This document shows positions 11,082 through 27,938 of a DNA stretch of 64,000 nucleotides, in pieces (positions within the stretch are counted from its first letter, which is position 1; the number at the start of each line of letters is the position of its first letter). Origin of the DNA: Nematostella vectensis (Eukaryota > Cnidaria > Anthozoa > Actiniaria > Edwardsiidae); NCBI RefSeq assembly GCF_932526225.1, contig NC_064047.1:1736001-1800000 (forward strand), written 5' to 3'. The notes under the pieces were generated by a model that made no database searches, had not been told where the DNA came from, and worked only from the letters and a program-made list of their open reading frames with translations. The position numbers and the translations under genes were made by a program.

Positions 11082-11819
11082 GTTGTGTAGAATGAAAAGC
11101 CCATTGTTTGTGTGTCAGTGCGTGACATAAATGACCACAGGTATCCCAAACTCGCTAAGTATCTATTTGCTTTAGCTGCAGTATTTCTACTCGCTTTTTT
11201 ACCGTTCGGTTAATTTTTCGGCAGCTTTGTTACGGTTAACGGTTATTTTATTTTCTCAAAATTAAGTTTACGGTTAACCAACTCTCTGACCATAAAAGAT
11301 GGCCTATGCAGGTGCGTGCGTGCGTTGATCAAAGAGACCTAAGGCCTGGGTCGTGCATGATGACGACATCACTACGATACTATAGCAACACACTAACTCC
11401 CAAGAGACGCAAGCGTGCAAAAGACCCCGATATTTTTTCACTTTACATCTCAGCGAGCTGTGCGTGGCGTAACCGACTAAGACAGGCCTGGGATCCTGGT
11501 TATTGCCTCCCCATTAATGCGCGGGTGCCTCAGGTTCCTTTGTGTTGTACAGCTCACTAGATAGCGGTGCTGGGGCCGTAATCTCTAGCCTAGCCGTAAA
11601 GCTTTAAGCTGCCATACGACGTTTCAGCGTACGTCTGGAAGTATGGTCTATTTTTTTTCTGATTTCGTTTGATCAGAATAGGTTCGATCTTCGGCCAATT
11701 AATTGCCTTTTTTTCCTATCACAAAACTATACTTTTTCCATGTCAATGTTTGCAGGGCTTTTCCTTCTCGCTTTTCCGTACAAGCGAATAGCAAGGCTTT
11801 GCCGACGGTGGGCAGACCG

Positions 11820-11925
11820 CTTTTTGGCGGCGGAGGGGGTGTGTTTTGGCGGCGGAGGGGGTGTGTTTTGGAGGCGTAGGGGGTGTGCTTTGGAGGCGGA
11901 GAGGGGTGTTTTGGAGGGGTGGGTG
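11820..11925 (+). repeat. 22-bp G-rich tandem repeat
   Basis: About four and a half units of TTTTGGCGGCGGAGGGGGTGTG with decay towards the right end. Each unit carries several G-runs, so the plus strand could form G-quadruplexes. Open frames over it are repeat artefacts. Confidence 0.8.
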
Positions 11926-12005
11926 GTGGAGGATTGCGCAAGCTGCCTGTTGCCTGGACGCGGCGCAAACGGACCATCCAAAAAATTCACGTGATCAGAA
12001 TGACT

Positions 12006-12039
12006 TCATTCACTCTCCTCGGGAGAGGAGAGTGAATGA
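12006..12039. other. Perfect 15-bp hairpin
   Basis: TCATTCACTCTCCTC and its exact reverse complement are separated by GGGA. It could be the core of a tiny palindromic element; no transcription signal is visible. Confidence 0.7.
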
Positions 12040-12878
12040 GGACAGTCAATAACATCCTCCCGACCAGCCTACGTTGCGCATCACGTGAGTTGAATGACGC
12101 TATCATCATTCATCATTGCGCGCACCCTGCCATGGGCATTAGAGGCACCGAGCTTCGCGGCGAAAACGATTTAAGCGAAGCGCTTTCGCTCAAATCGTTG
12201 TCGGAGCTTCTGTTACCCAGGGTACGCGCAACCAGTAAAACACCTTAAATATGTGCGGAATGTTTATTGTCTTCTAACGAATCAGACGCGACAATCCAGA
12301 CACAAAATTTGTTAAAACATGTTTCAAGGTGACAGTTTGAATATCTCGCGAGTGATTGGTCGAAACAAACACTTCCGTTTTACTGGTCGCGCTGTAAAAT
12401 ACGCTCGGTTTCCGGCTCGTTTCTATGAGCCCGCTGTACGTGCCCCCATCCTAACTGTAAAATAACAACAGCAATAAGCAACTATTTCGCGACCCTTTGT
12501 CAAAAGAGGTTATTTTCTGGCGCAGTCATTTCAGTGTTTATTGTAGCTTAACTTTGTCACTTAAAGTCACGTGATCAGTTGTGCAAGTTGCCTACTGGTT
12601 GAGCGTTCATTGAAGTTTATCTAAAAAACGTTCAAGTGAAAGAATGCAATCAAGATATCTCTCAAAAGTTTTATTTGTAATAAGTACAAAGACGATTCTA
12701 AATCCACTCCTAATGTCTCAAAACAACGATTTTTCATCAGTTTAACAGTTTAAATCAAATAATAATCAAACATTTTTATGCATACCTATGCATTCAAGCC
12801 TAAGCCCGTTAAATTGCATTATTTTTCACTAGAATTATGAATATCAGAAAAGAAGGGATTTTCTGTAAATGAAAGCAG

Positions 12879-17997
<5,119 letters not shown>

Positions 17998-18535
17998 GGT
18001 GTACAAGTACGAGTTTTTCTCACAACAGAACACGAAATCCCTCAACAGGCAACTGGGTGGTTAAATATTGAAAGTGACAACAATTTGACATTGTTTGCCA
18101 GTATCCGGAACGGGCTTCTGATTGGATGGAATTTATTATTTCACGCATCTAACTAAATTTTTAACAGGCGATCACGTCATCAAAGGATGCTTGGTATTTC
18201 TGCTGTGAGAATCTTCTGGTCGGTTTTGATCGTTGTAGATAATGCATCTGAAACGAAAACCGCAAGAGTCTCTGATTTCCTTCCGTCTCGCTATTGTCCT
18301 TTTTAACTTGATAACCTTTGTGTGAGAGTTCGTCGGTTTGTATTACAACCGCAGTAAAATTGCTATATTATCCTATCATGAGTACAATCAGCTAAGGTTT
18401 TCAATCTTTCTTCGATCTATTAGTGTTTATTCAGAGGCCTTTGCAGGGCTTCCGACACGCAGCGAAGAAAAAAGGAAATTATCTTTCTTGGTAAAAGTTA
18501 TAAATAATATTAAAGTCATAACATTATAGTATCAT

Positions 18536-18736
18536 CACAGGCGGACCAGGATTAGAATCAGTCCCTCGTGACCCTTCAGGAAAATAAAATATAATTTGAA
18601 GTTGTGTCTTGTCTGTTTTCTCAATAAAGCTAGTTACAGTACTATATTAGCCTCGTGTGTTGTTCTTAAGGGGAAATGTGGCACAGAAAGGGGTTTAGCA
18701 AAACGGGGGACTGATTCTAATCCTGGTCCGCCTGTG
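18536..18736. mobile_element. 201-bp MITE with 30-bp terminal inverted repeats
   Basis: The left end CACAGGCGGACCAGGATTAG and the right end (CTAATCCTGGTCCGCCTGTG) are exact inverse copies over about 30 bases. GTATCAT flanks both sides (18529-18535 and 18737-18743), a 7-base target duplication. There is no coding capacity. It lies between the transgelin-like and coiled-coil genes. Confidence 0.85.
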
Positions 18737-18747
18737 GTATCATTATA

Positions 18748-19127
18748 CAGGCCCGTACCCAGGATTTTTCTTTGGGTGGGTGCAAAATCCGAAAAAGTGG
18801 ACATTATTTTCCGTGGGGGTGGGGGGGGGGGGGGAGGAGGAGGGGAGTTCCCTGATAAAAATCTTACCAGCCCCCCAAAAAACAAAAAGGGATTGTTTTA
18901 TGTTTTTGCACTCCACGGGACATTTATTGTCGAATTTGGCTGCAAAAAAGTCTGACTTGAATTGATGACATACCGAAGTGACCTCGCTTATGCTTTATAG
19001 TTTTGTTTACAAATAGCACGTCTCTTGACAACCGAAAGTGGACTTTCGGCCGTTGTGGGGGGGGGGGGGGGGGGGGGAGGGGTGCGTTCGCACCCCCTGC
19101 ACCCCCCTCCCCCTGGGTACAGGCCTG
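18748..19127. mobile_element. MITE of the GGCCCGTACCCAGG family with poly-G core
   Basis: The termini CAGGCCCGTACCCAGG and CCTGGGTACAGGCCTG form an inverted repeat. The inside has two long poly-G tracts (about 18817-18835 and 19057-19078) and blocks such as GCAAAATCCGAAAAAGTGG. A second copy is at 52183-52483, and a fragment in the other orientation lies near 56010-56240. It is non-coding; glycine- and proline-rich frames across it come from the G-runs. Confidence 0.75.
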
Positions 19128-20049
19128 TAAAAATACTGGATCCAATGAAATATTTTCGATTTGATATACCTCACCATTACCTTGGCAAACTAGTTCTCTC
19201 TAAGCTAAAACTAAAACAGATACAAAAACAAGAAAAGTTAAGAAAACACACAACGAAAAACATACTCCTAACGTATCAGTCTCCATTATTTTTTACACTC
19301 AATACACTCATTGTGTATTGTTTTATGTATCTTCAGGGAGAAACTCCCTTTCTCGACTGTTCTTCCTCAAGACACATGAAACAAAACACAATGACGTTCA
19401 ATGCAGTAGCAGGCGGTGGGGCACGTGCCCCCAAAGGCCCTGGTGTTTATTTGACCTTTATTCTATGATAAAAAAAAATACTAAATCCGTTCTCTTCTGT
19501 GAACTAACCCCGGCTTGCAATTAACAACATTAGAATGGTAAACCTTTGGTTTTACTAAAAATATGCACCCCCAGTGTGCTCTTGCCTTCATTTAGCTGTT
19601 TGGTTTGAAGCATTTTATCCGGAAAATGAAAAAAACGAAGACTCGCGATATGTCAAAAGCTTTGTCGTTTTATTTTCATAAACAGAAATGTATATTGTAT
19701 TTCCTTATTAAAAATATCTGACATGAGGCTTGGGCTGTCTGTGCGTGACAAATCATCTTGCAAGACGATGTGATGGCAAACGCACGTGACAATTTAAGAA
19801 TGCACAGACTGGCTTATCATAGTATTTCATTCGATTTTTAGATCTTCTTGCTTTATACATCGCACTTTTACTTTATGTTTATCCCTGGATAGATTGGAGC
19901 CCATTTGACAAAAAAATAGCGTGTTATGACCAGGAAGTGACCAGGGCGCGCAACATTCTTCACCTGGTAGGTCCTACAATCTAGAGGAACCCACGTTATA
20001 CCACGTAATTTTGATTTATATCACAGGCAGCTTGTGTGGTTATGTGTGT
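19128..20049. other. Intergenic interval, no gene seen
   Basis: No exon is recognised. A palindromic motif GGGGCACGTGCCCC is at 19419-19432, and a related GGGGCACTGGGGGCACGTGC is near 15014, so it may belong to a dispersed repeat. Confidence 0.4.
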
Positions 20050-20940
20050 GTTAATGTACGTGTGCCTTGTCGTTGCTCGTGTAAGATGCAAGTTAACAGA
20101 GAGCTGGCGCGCATCAAACGAGTCGAGACGAGCATCAAAACGCGTTTACATGAACAACATTACGCACGTGAACGCAAAGTTTATAACACGAACATCAAGG
20201 TGCACAAGAACACTAAAAGCCAAACACGAACATTAACAACTCAGAAACGGATGTTAACACGCACACAATCATCAAGCTAGTCTGCTATTTAGCATGTTTA
20301 TGGTTGTGCTCAAGTTAGCACGCACACGAATAAGAACTGGCATTTACATGAGCTTCAAAAAACACATTAACACTCACACAAACGCGAGTTAACACGCAAA
20401 GGATTTAGCAAGCACAAGAATATTAATAAAACACACAAATATCTACACAAAGACGCAAGATAACACTCACACAAACGCGAAGAAACTAGCAAGCAGACAT
20501 CAACACGTGTCTTCGTGTGCGTGTTATTCTCCGTGTTAATTTACGTCCGTGAGTGCGTTAACTCGTGTTCGTGTGCGTTTAATCTCCGTGTTAACTTGTC
20601 TTCGTGTGCGTGTTTCCGTGTTAATTTACGTCCGTGAGTGTGTTAACTCGTGTTCGTGTGCGTTTTAATCTCCGTGTTAACTTGTCTTCGTGTGCTTGTT
20701 ATTCTCCGTGTTATTTTACGTCCGTGAGTGCTTTAACTCGTGTTCATGTTCGTTTTAATCTCCGTGATAACTTGTGTTCGTGTGCGTGCTAACTTGTCTT
20801 TGTGTGCGTGTTAATCTTCGTGTTAACTTACGTCCGCTAGCGTGCTAACTCGTGTTCGTGTGCGCGTTATCTCGCGTTCGTGTGCGCGTTTAATCGCGTT
20901 TGTGTGATATTGTTACCTGTTCGTGCTGGTGAGTGTGTTA
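20050..20940. repeat. Large fold-back of degenerate GTTAAC/TTCGTGTG simple repeats
   Basis: The left half (about 20080-20490) is built from AACACGAACATTAAC, ACACGCACAC and CACACAAACGCGAG motifs. The right half (about 20500-20930) is built from their reverse complements: GTGTTAACTCGTGTTCGTGTGCG-like units repeated many times at about 26-45-base spacing. The two halves together form an imperfect palindrome of nearly 900 bases centred near 20495. Confidence 0.75.
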
Positions 20941-20986
20941 TTTGTTTTGACATCCACGAGACACGCTTAGCATTATCGATAGCCGT

Positions 20987-20992
20987 TTTATT
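20987..20992 (-). terminator. Polyadenylation signal of the coiled-coil gene
   Basis: AATAAA on the minus strand, 32 bases past the stop codon of the coiled-coil gene (21025-21027). Position and match are typical for a metazoan 3' end. Confidence 0.65.
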
Positions 20993-21024
20993 AAAATCAC
21001 TGTAAACGCAATCAAGCTCCTTAA

Positions 21025-24000
21025 TCATTTCGTATTCCTCGCGACCACTGTTTTATCTGCGCTAATGGCAGCAATATTCCCCCCAATATTGCCCCCATCA
21101 GGCTTATGGTCATCTGATGAGCCTCGGCGGAAACTCCTGGCCACACGTCGCTTGAACCGTGCCCATGTCGACATCCTATGCATGGTCTGAATATAGAAAT
21201 AGAAATAAAAAGGCAAAATGTTTACAGGAAAGAGATAAAGGTTTATTAGCGAGATTAAAAGTGACTAAAGCAGATTAGAAATAGAAAGAAGAGGAAAAAA
21301 GGTTTTCAGGAGGGGTAGAAATAAAAATGTTTACTGGATGTCCAATAGAGTGATTAAATATGGTTATACCAGATTAGGTTTCATGGTATGGTCATTATAT
21401 GGTTTGAATTTTTTGTACCGGTGTTTCCCACAGGTTCAGAGCCAAAACCGTGTCCGAAGCTCATTTTTTTTTCAATAAAGGTTGATTCTTACTTGGCCGT
21501 AAGCGCATAAGAAAATACTTGTTTTTCTTGCGCTTGCGCCTGACGATTGTCACTTGTATTGCGCTTCCGTTTGCGCTAACGATTGCGCCATAGTGAGAAC
21601 CAACCTTAAACCTTGTGGTATAGATTTGAATTTTGTATTTTAGTTTTCACCGTCATGTCAAAACTTGAAAATTTTGGGATATGGCAAGAGATCTAGATAT
21701 TTAACAAACCAGAAGAAAGAACAGCCTGATTTTACTCCAAGGCACACTTGTCCACGCCGTTGTTGTTTCTCTATACTCTCTGGGTGTCATAACATGAGAT
21801 CAGCCCATAATTGCATGAATATCAGCAACGAGCTCTGGACTATGACTTACAATAATATGCTGAAGCGTATCAAGCTTGACCAGGAGATCAGAGATAAGTC
21901 TGTAAACAAATGATATTACAAAGTAGTTTATAGGTGCACTATAAACTATTGGTCATACTTTTAGAAAAATCCTTACTCGTCTTTTGTGGAGATTTCTTGC
22001 TTTTTCTCGTCTATTTCTTGGGCCTAGATTTGCAGCACAATAAAATAAATTTATTAATTTAATTCTGTATTATTCATACATGTAAGACGGCCATTAATAT
22101 AATAATAGCAACAATAAATGTAATGACCCGTCACCCATAAATCCAATAACAACAACCAGCTTTGCTTAAGTCAATTCACTTCTTTTCTTGGTATATCTTA
22201 ACATTTTAATTCGTTTCCATGGGCGTAGCCAGAAAAGTGTCCAGAGCCCCCCCCCCCCTTCTCTCTAGCAGCTCGAATACAGTAAAAATAAGTTAGATTA
22301 ATTGACATACACGGGAAAATGCCTTACCCTTGTAAGTCTTTTGGGCCCCCTCCTGTTAAAATCCTGGCTACGCCCCTGGTTTCCCAGTATTCAATTTAAA
22401 CGACAAAAAAAAGTTGAAAACAAGGGCGCTTTCTTTGACTTGGTTATTACAAGAAGTACATACATGTTCCGACTTTAGCTTCACCAGTTCCATCTCGTGC
22501 CCAGAAATGATTCTAAATATGGAACAAGAAAATTGAAAAATGAGATGTGTAAGTGCAAGAACGATCTACACATCCACAGGTATCCCAAGCTCACAGTGCG
22601 CGCTCATAAACTGGGAGCTTGGGATACCTGTGCATCTACAAATAGGAAAAAAAGGCAGGTCTCAATAACATATTGGTAGCCTGCGTTGTGGTGTATGGAT
22701 TATCGATCAAAAAAATCCTGCTGTAACTTACTGATTAAGAGCTTGGATTTCTTCGCGCAGGTTTGCAATATCCTTGGCGTAATCCAACTATACGAAAAAA
22801 ATGCAAATATCAGTTCATTTATGGTACCCCTGGGTCGTATCCTCGAGCATGCGTGGGACTGGGTACGAGTATGATACAGCTCTAAAATCTCCAAATTTTT
22901 CTAGGTAGTCGATCTTCACACAGGAAATTCTGCGGGCTGTCACGCCAGAGAGCAGCGAAAATTTTAAATATTTCAGTGAAAATAAGCCCTTTAAAAAGCT
23001 TTCTGTCTGATTCTCAAGCGCTAAAAAAGTTGCTTTTTATTGTTATTTTGCCGCAAAAAGCCGGAGCGGGGTGAGTTTGCCACCAAAAAAGTCACGTGAT
23101 CTCTAAGTGCAAGTCGCCTATTTGTTATTCTTACGTTGCGGGGGGATTGGGTCAAGTTGATAAGCGAACAGCATGCGAACAGCACTCACACTAGTTTCTT
23201 TGAAAGCTAGGAGCTCCTCGTCACATTTCGATAATGCTCTACGGGGAAACGAAAACAACACACGATCAAATAAAGTATGGTTTGTTTCACGCCTCTGTCA
23301 AAAACATGTCGACATGTTTCGAGCATTGTACGTCGCCTTGTTTTTCCAAAGCTGTTCTGTATACTTTTTAGTCATACCACTCAGTAATGGATAGTCGTAT
23401 GGATAATATTATTAATGACGAAATAAACGCAACCAACAATGCATTTAATTAAAAAAAAAAAAAAAATTCGTGTACAGGATTGAAGTCCTTTCCCTCTTTC
23501 AAACTGTTGATAATGTGATCATGATATGTCATTGTGGAGATGTCATGGTGATGATGACATGGTGATGTTGACATGGTGATGATGACATGGTGATGATGAC
23601 ATGGTTATGATGTCATGGTGATGATGACATGATGATGATGACATGGTGATGTTGACATGGTGATGATGACATGATGATGATGATATGGTTATGATGACTA
23701 ATGATATTGTGATGACAAGTCTTTCCCATTCAAATCTTACTCATTTTTATCCTGTAATTCGTCTTTAAGGTCGGCGAGCTCGTCTGAAGTTTCCATCTAA
23801 AACAAAAACAAAATGATTGTTGGCGATTGGATTTATAGTGGAAACGATATGTGTCAGATCATGATGTTGCTGGGATAATGATAATTGTCGATGGTGTCGG
23901 TAATAATGTTAATAATGGAGAGCTTGAGCAAGTCAATGCAAACGGCATTAGGAACGGCCCGCGCGCTCACGAATATTTCAAAACGAACATTGAAGTCCGT

Positions 24001-26144
24001 GACCGCGCACGTTGAACGTGAAAATAGGGCTAATGCAGTTCTAAATTTGCCGTTACAATAGTCTGCTTAGCTGCTCTTGTGTCGCGCACGCCTTCCCAAA
24101 AATTCCCTTTTGCAGCAAATCGGGAGCGGGCGCGCCATTGTAATGATATGACTCACGTTAACTCTCTTCAAATTTTGCAATTCTTCTTTGAATCTGGATA
24201 GAGTCCTACGAGAAACAAATCAATTGCAGCCAATTAGGACGCTTGGGTTTGACTGAATAGTTTAAGGATTTTTACCTTAGTAGTGTCCGTTATGTAGAAG
24301 GTGCGACTGTTTATGTTTATGTTTCGTTTGTTTTAAATGTACTTCTTGTGGGCAGATTTATGACTCATACCTTTCAAAAGCTTCGATGTTGTCAGCCTAT
24401 AAGATAAATAAAACATTAAGAAAAAAAAATAAAAGAATTCCGCATTACATGAGCAAGCCATAGGTCAGAGGTGTGAAAATTAGTTTTAGTTACTTAGGTA
24501 TAGATAGAGCTATTAGAATAAAACACTTACATGCGTCCGTAACAGGGTTCTTTTCTCGTTTTCTAGACTGAAAAACAAACGAAAATCAGCTGTTAAGCAG
24601 TATTAATTGAGTCTTCAAGAAATGTTTTTAGGAGAGATATCTTTGGAGAAAAAGGTTGAAAGAAACCTGAAATTTTAGAAGTAATCTTAAAAACTATGCC
24701 GCCTTCCATTGGTTTCGCTTTTGTGATAACGGATGGCCGCTAGAGGCAAGCATTTTATTAATTAAAAATGTAACTGAGACAGATTTTTTCATCAAACAAT
24801 GGGTAAGTAAAAACAGCAGCAAATGCACATACGGGAGCGTTCCCAGGATTGGCCAGGGGGGGGGGGGTATGAAGTCTTAGTTATCATACGGAAAATCATA
24901 GTATTTGAAGATTCCTTAATAAGAAATGTCCCCCCTGTGTACGCGCCTGATATATTCACATAGAATTTGACATCCGGGAAAGAGATAGGAAATATACTCA
25001 CGCCATGATTCTTCTGTGAGATTCATCCTTTGATAAAAAGAAAGGAGAAACTATTTAGAAATTTATACATGTTATTAGCATTTTATAATCAATTGAGTCT
25101 TTTGCGCACTTTGTGTTTCTTGAACTGTCTCTCCGTGTACGAGAGGTGGCCTTCCAGCTTGGAAATCTAAAAGAGAAGATATTTTTAAAACCTTTGGGCT
25201 GTTCATATTAATTACTAATGTATTCCTGGTCACCACGCTCACCTGTATTACCGTAAATGATCTAATAAACGCCCGGGGTGTTTACAAACTACAACAATAT
25301 AACAATCGCAGGTGCAGTTGGGTTCTAATCTCAGTCAGGATCAAGTTAAATTATAGCCTGCGTCGTGGAAAGCGTTTCTTGACATTGAGCAAGTCTCAAT
25401 CAGTAGAAACCAAGCTCAGATTAAGCAAGAAGGCAATTGAATTTGATTTACATTACCGCAATCCCTATGTATTTAAACAATAACCAATTATCATATAGGG
25501 CATCATCATGATTCCTTACTTTTATATTGCTATAGTATACTTAATACTGTTTCTCTATCATACGATCATACTGTATTGCCATGGTAGTAACGTTTTACTT
25601 ACATATCTCCCCGTGTCCCCTAGATGCCCTAGAACATAAAAGAAATGATCACATCACTTACACTCAGGCAAACCGTTTTTGAGATGTTGTAAGAGACTAA
25701 ACATATTTCTTATTGCAACCAATGATAACTTGATTGCATACAAGGGCACACAACGACCCCCCCCCCCCTTCACGAAACACGTTAAAATAGCATATTTCGT
25801 TGTTTGAATATGTTCTGCTGCAGAATATATCCATTTTAATAGTTGCTGGGACCATTTTTTTCTTTTCCAGCCAGCATTGGTTAGGAAGTTTAGACATGAA
25901 TAATTGCTCGTATAACCGGTGGGGACGATTTTTTCCCCTAAGCAACCGCTCCGCCCCCAAAATATTCCCAGCACAACTAGTTCGGCCCCACAAATTGGCC
26001 AGCAGAACAGCCATTGGGATGATTATTTTCCCAGCAACTGATGGGTCTAACATCTTCCCAGCCAGCAAAAAAACCCGGATGCGGAACAAATATTAGGAGG
26101 AACAGATTCCCGCTGTGCCCTTGTGCATACTTACTTGCCATCAT
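21025..26144 (-). CDS. Coiled-coil protein, 232 aa, assembled from 14 very small exons
   Basis: Exons in transcript order: 26144-26135, 25628-25603, 25166-25110, 25027-25002, 24567-24531, 24396-24371, 24205-24157, 23796-23741, 23238-23190, 22787-22732, 22512-22464, 22023-21977, 21899-21851, 21186-21025. They total 699 bases, and phases agree at all 13 introns. The protein begins MMARHLGDTGRY, runs as one long charged amphipathic coil (for example LADLKDELQDKNEAL, IANLREEIQALNQ, LISDLLVKLDTLQ), and ends in a basic stretch (WARFKRRVARSFRR) and a polar tail. Exons 4-13 form five phase 0-2-0 pairs encoding 21, 25, 35, 35 and 32 residues. I cannot name the family; a scaffold or cytoskeletal role is only suggested by the coil. 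The weakest calls are the start exon (an in-frame TAG lies upstream) and the donor GTGCGC of exon 3. Confidence 0.8.
22221..22375. mobile_element. Small inverted-repeat element in an intron of the coiled-coil gene
   Basis: GGGCGTAGCCAG at the left and CTGGCTACGCCC at the right are exact inverse copies, with a poly-C run inside. It is a non-coding MITE-like insertion between exons 12 and 11. Confidence 0.7.
22575..22632. other. Intronic hairpin with perfect 18-bp stem
   Basis: CACAGGTATCCCAAGCTC (22575-22592) pairs exactly with 22615-22632. After one mismatch four more pairs (CAGT/ACTG) extend the stem, leaving a loop of about 12 bases. It lies in the intron between exons 10 and 11 of the coiled-coil gene. 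Size is within the range of a miRNA precursor, but a minute palindromic transposon is equally possible. CACAGGTATCCCAAACTC occurs again near 11136 without a partner arm. Confidence 0.75.
22935..23130. mobile_element. Dispersed repeat, family copy 1
   Basis: Shares the order GTCACGCCAGAGAGC, AATGAAAATA-like, GATTCTCAAGCGCT, TTATTTTGCCGC, AAAAGTCACGTGATCTC with copies at 53525-53720 and 61555-61790. It is non-coding and of unknown class. Confidence 0.6.
23535..23705 (+). repeat. 14-bp minisatellite CATGGTGATGATGA
   Basis: About twelve copies of a 14-base unit with single-base variants. It ends some 35 bases before exon 8 of the minus-strand coiled-coil gene, inside its downstream intron. Confidence 0.85.
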
Positions 26145-27938
26145 CAAAAAAATCCTCCGTCTTAAATGTGAATCTTCTGTTACGGTAATCGATGTGTTCT
26201 AATTTGTAAATCCATTATTGACGCGAAATACACGTCACGATACGCAAGAGCAAGCGCGCACAAATTCTAGAACACTATCAACGTTAGGGGGGGGGGGGGG
26301 GGGGTATTTCCTTACAAGATCGTATGTCTCGCCGAGTAGCGTGTTGAGTGCTGAAAAACGCAAGACTAGTTTCAGTACCGCGCGGTTAAACCAGCCTTTT
26401 TGTTTTGAAATAGTGGCGCTTACCTGCGAACTGTCACGTTTTGGCGATTTTAATGCTGTACAGTTAGTCAAAACAGCGACCGAAGTCAGCCTTTCACTCG
26501 AACGATTCAACACTGAGATTTTGTTTGTTTTCGCCAGAACAAGCGCATGCGCATACGTTATTCGGCACTGTCCTGCTTCTACGCATAGAATTTTGCTTTT
26601 CGAGGATGTGCGCAGAGCGCATCTCTCCATAGCGGGACGTCGATATACACCTATAATAAATAAGGTTGCACTTGAGAACCCATGTGTCGTAACCCGCGTT
26701 GGTTCATGGGTAGCGTATAAACGGGTGATCCTTGTATCTGAAAGCTCTTCATAACACTCATAATCATATGTAAGTTTGAAATAGGCTAAAACAATGCAAC
26801 CGGTGAGGCAAGGCGATGATTTTTGTGATGGTTATGCAAGAATCGCGCCATAGATAGCGAGAGCATTGTTAGCTTCACTCGTACCCAGTTCTCCAGGGCA
26901 ACGAGAGAAGGGAACGGCCCACCTGCCTAGGCCTATCGCTCGGGTCGTACCGCTAGCCTCTCAGCTTGGCTTAGGCCGCTGACCAATTATTCTTTTCATG
27001 CCTTATTTGAACTGAGTATGATAAGGAGTGTTATCAAATAGAATACAATGGGCACTAAGGTGCAGGATTGCGGATTATCAAAATATCATGATTGTTTATC
27101 ATTCATTTGATAATTGATAATTTGATATTTCAATGATTTTTTGGTGATAATAGTATGATATTGTCTTGAAAAAATTGTAAGTGAAATATCAATGTGAAAT
27201 ATCAAAATGTCTTTATCAATTGGATTATGGTAGTTGACCCCCAAAAAAGGAATCTCAAATCTATTATCACTATCATTAATAAGAGAAGCAGGTAGATTGA
27301 AAAATCTAAATATCACTCTCAATAAATAGAAATTAGCAGGATACAGTGATATTCCAAAATAGCAAGTTATCATGGTATCAATATCATTTTATTATTATTA
27401 TTATTATTATTATCAATGTTGAACAAAATAACACAAACAGTAAGCGAATGATATATCATGATAATATCTTTTTTTTTTTATTATCTTGACCAACAACACA
27501 CTAAGATTGATAGCATGATATATCATGATAATATGATTTTTGTTTGTTTATCTTAACCAATGGCACCTTAAGAGTGTTAAATTGGAAAACGTATCATTTT
27601 TCTTTCGGCGATTTCCGTGTGCTTTGGATAATAAAAAAAGCTTCGTTTTGTGGTGCGTATTAGTTTACGCGAGGACAAAACGGAGAAAGAAAGGCGCGTT
27701 TTGAAATTCATCCTGGTAGTGTTTTTTTTAACTTTACTGTTCACATCATTCTTCGTCTTCTTATTTCTTTTTCAAGATCTCTGTTGAAGTTGTTGTTGAC
27801 AAACCAAAATAAAATGCTACGCTTGTATTGGGTCATTTTTCTAGTGACCTCAAAGTAATTGTTCAGACGACGACGAAAGACCTGTTCGCAGGTCTCAGTG
27901 TCTCAGGTCTCAGTGTTGACACCTCGAATCTTTGAAAA
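26145..27938. other. Intergenic interval between divergent genes
   Basis: This lies upstream of the coiled-coil gene. A 178-codon plus frame (26218-26754) crosses a poly-G tract (26287-26305) and has no motif. From 27090 to 27560 the DNA is AT-rich with many TATCATGATA-type palindromes and an ATT microsatellite (27390-27412). A promoter could lie here, but I see no defining element. Confidence 0.4.

Larger units (their letters stand above)
11082..12878. other. Intergenic interval between two minus-strand genes
   Basis: No exon is recognised. Present are a 22-bp GC-rich repeat (11820-11925), a perfect small hairpin (12006-12039), and a near-palindromic segment around 12165-12205. A minus-strand AATAAA (12670-12675 on the plus coordinates) lies about 200 bases past the stop codon of the transgelin-like gene and could be its polyadenylation signal. 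Confidence 0.45.

Noticed and set aside
11699-12052. Proline/glycine-rich frames
   Set aside because: They translate the 22-bp G-rich repeat at 11820-11925.
18634-19468. Glycine- or proline-rich frames on both strands
   Set aside because: They come from poly-G/poly-C cores of a MITE, not from a gene.
25654-26096. Overlapping frames of 98-130 codons on both strands
   Set aside because: Neither resembles a known protein; the interval is intron 1 of the coiled-coil gene, whose phases close without it.
26218-26754. A 178-codon plus-strand frame
   Set aside because: It crosses a poly-G tract, has no recognisable motif or splice partner, and an opposing frame of similar length overlaps it.
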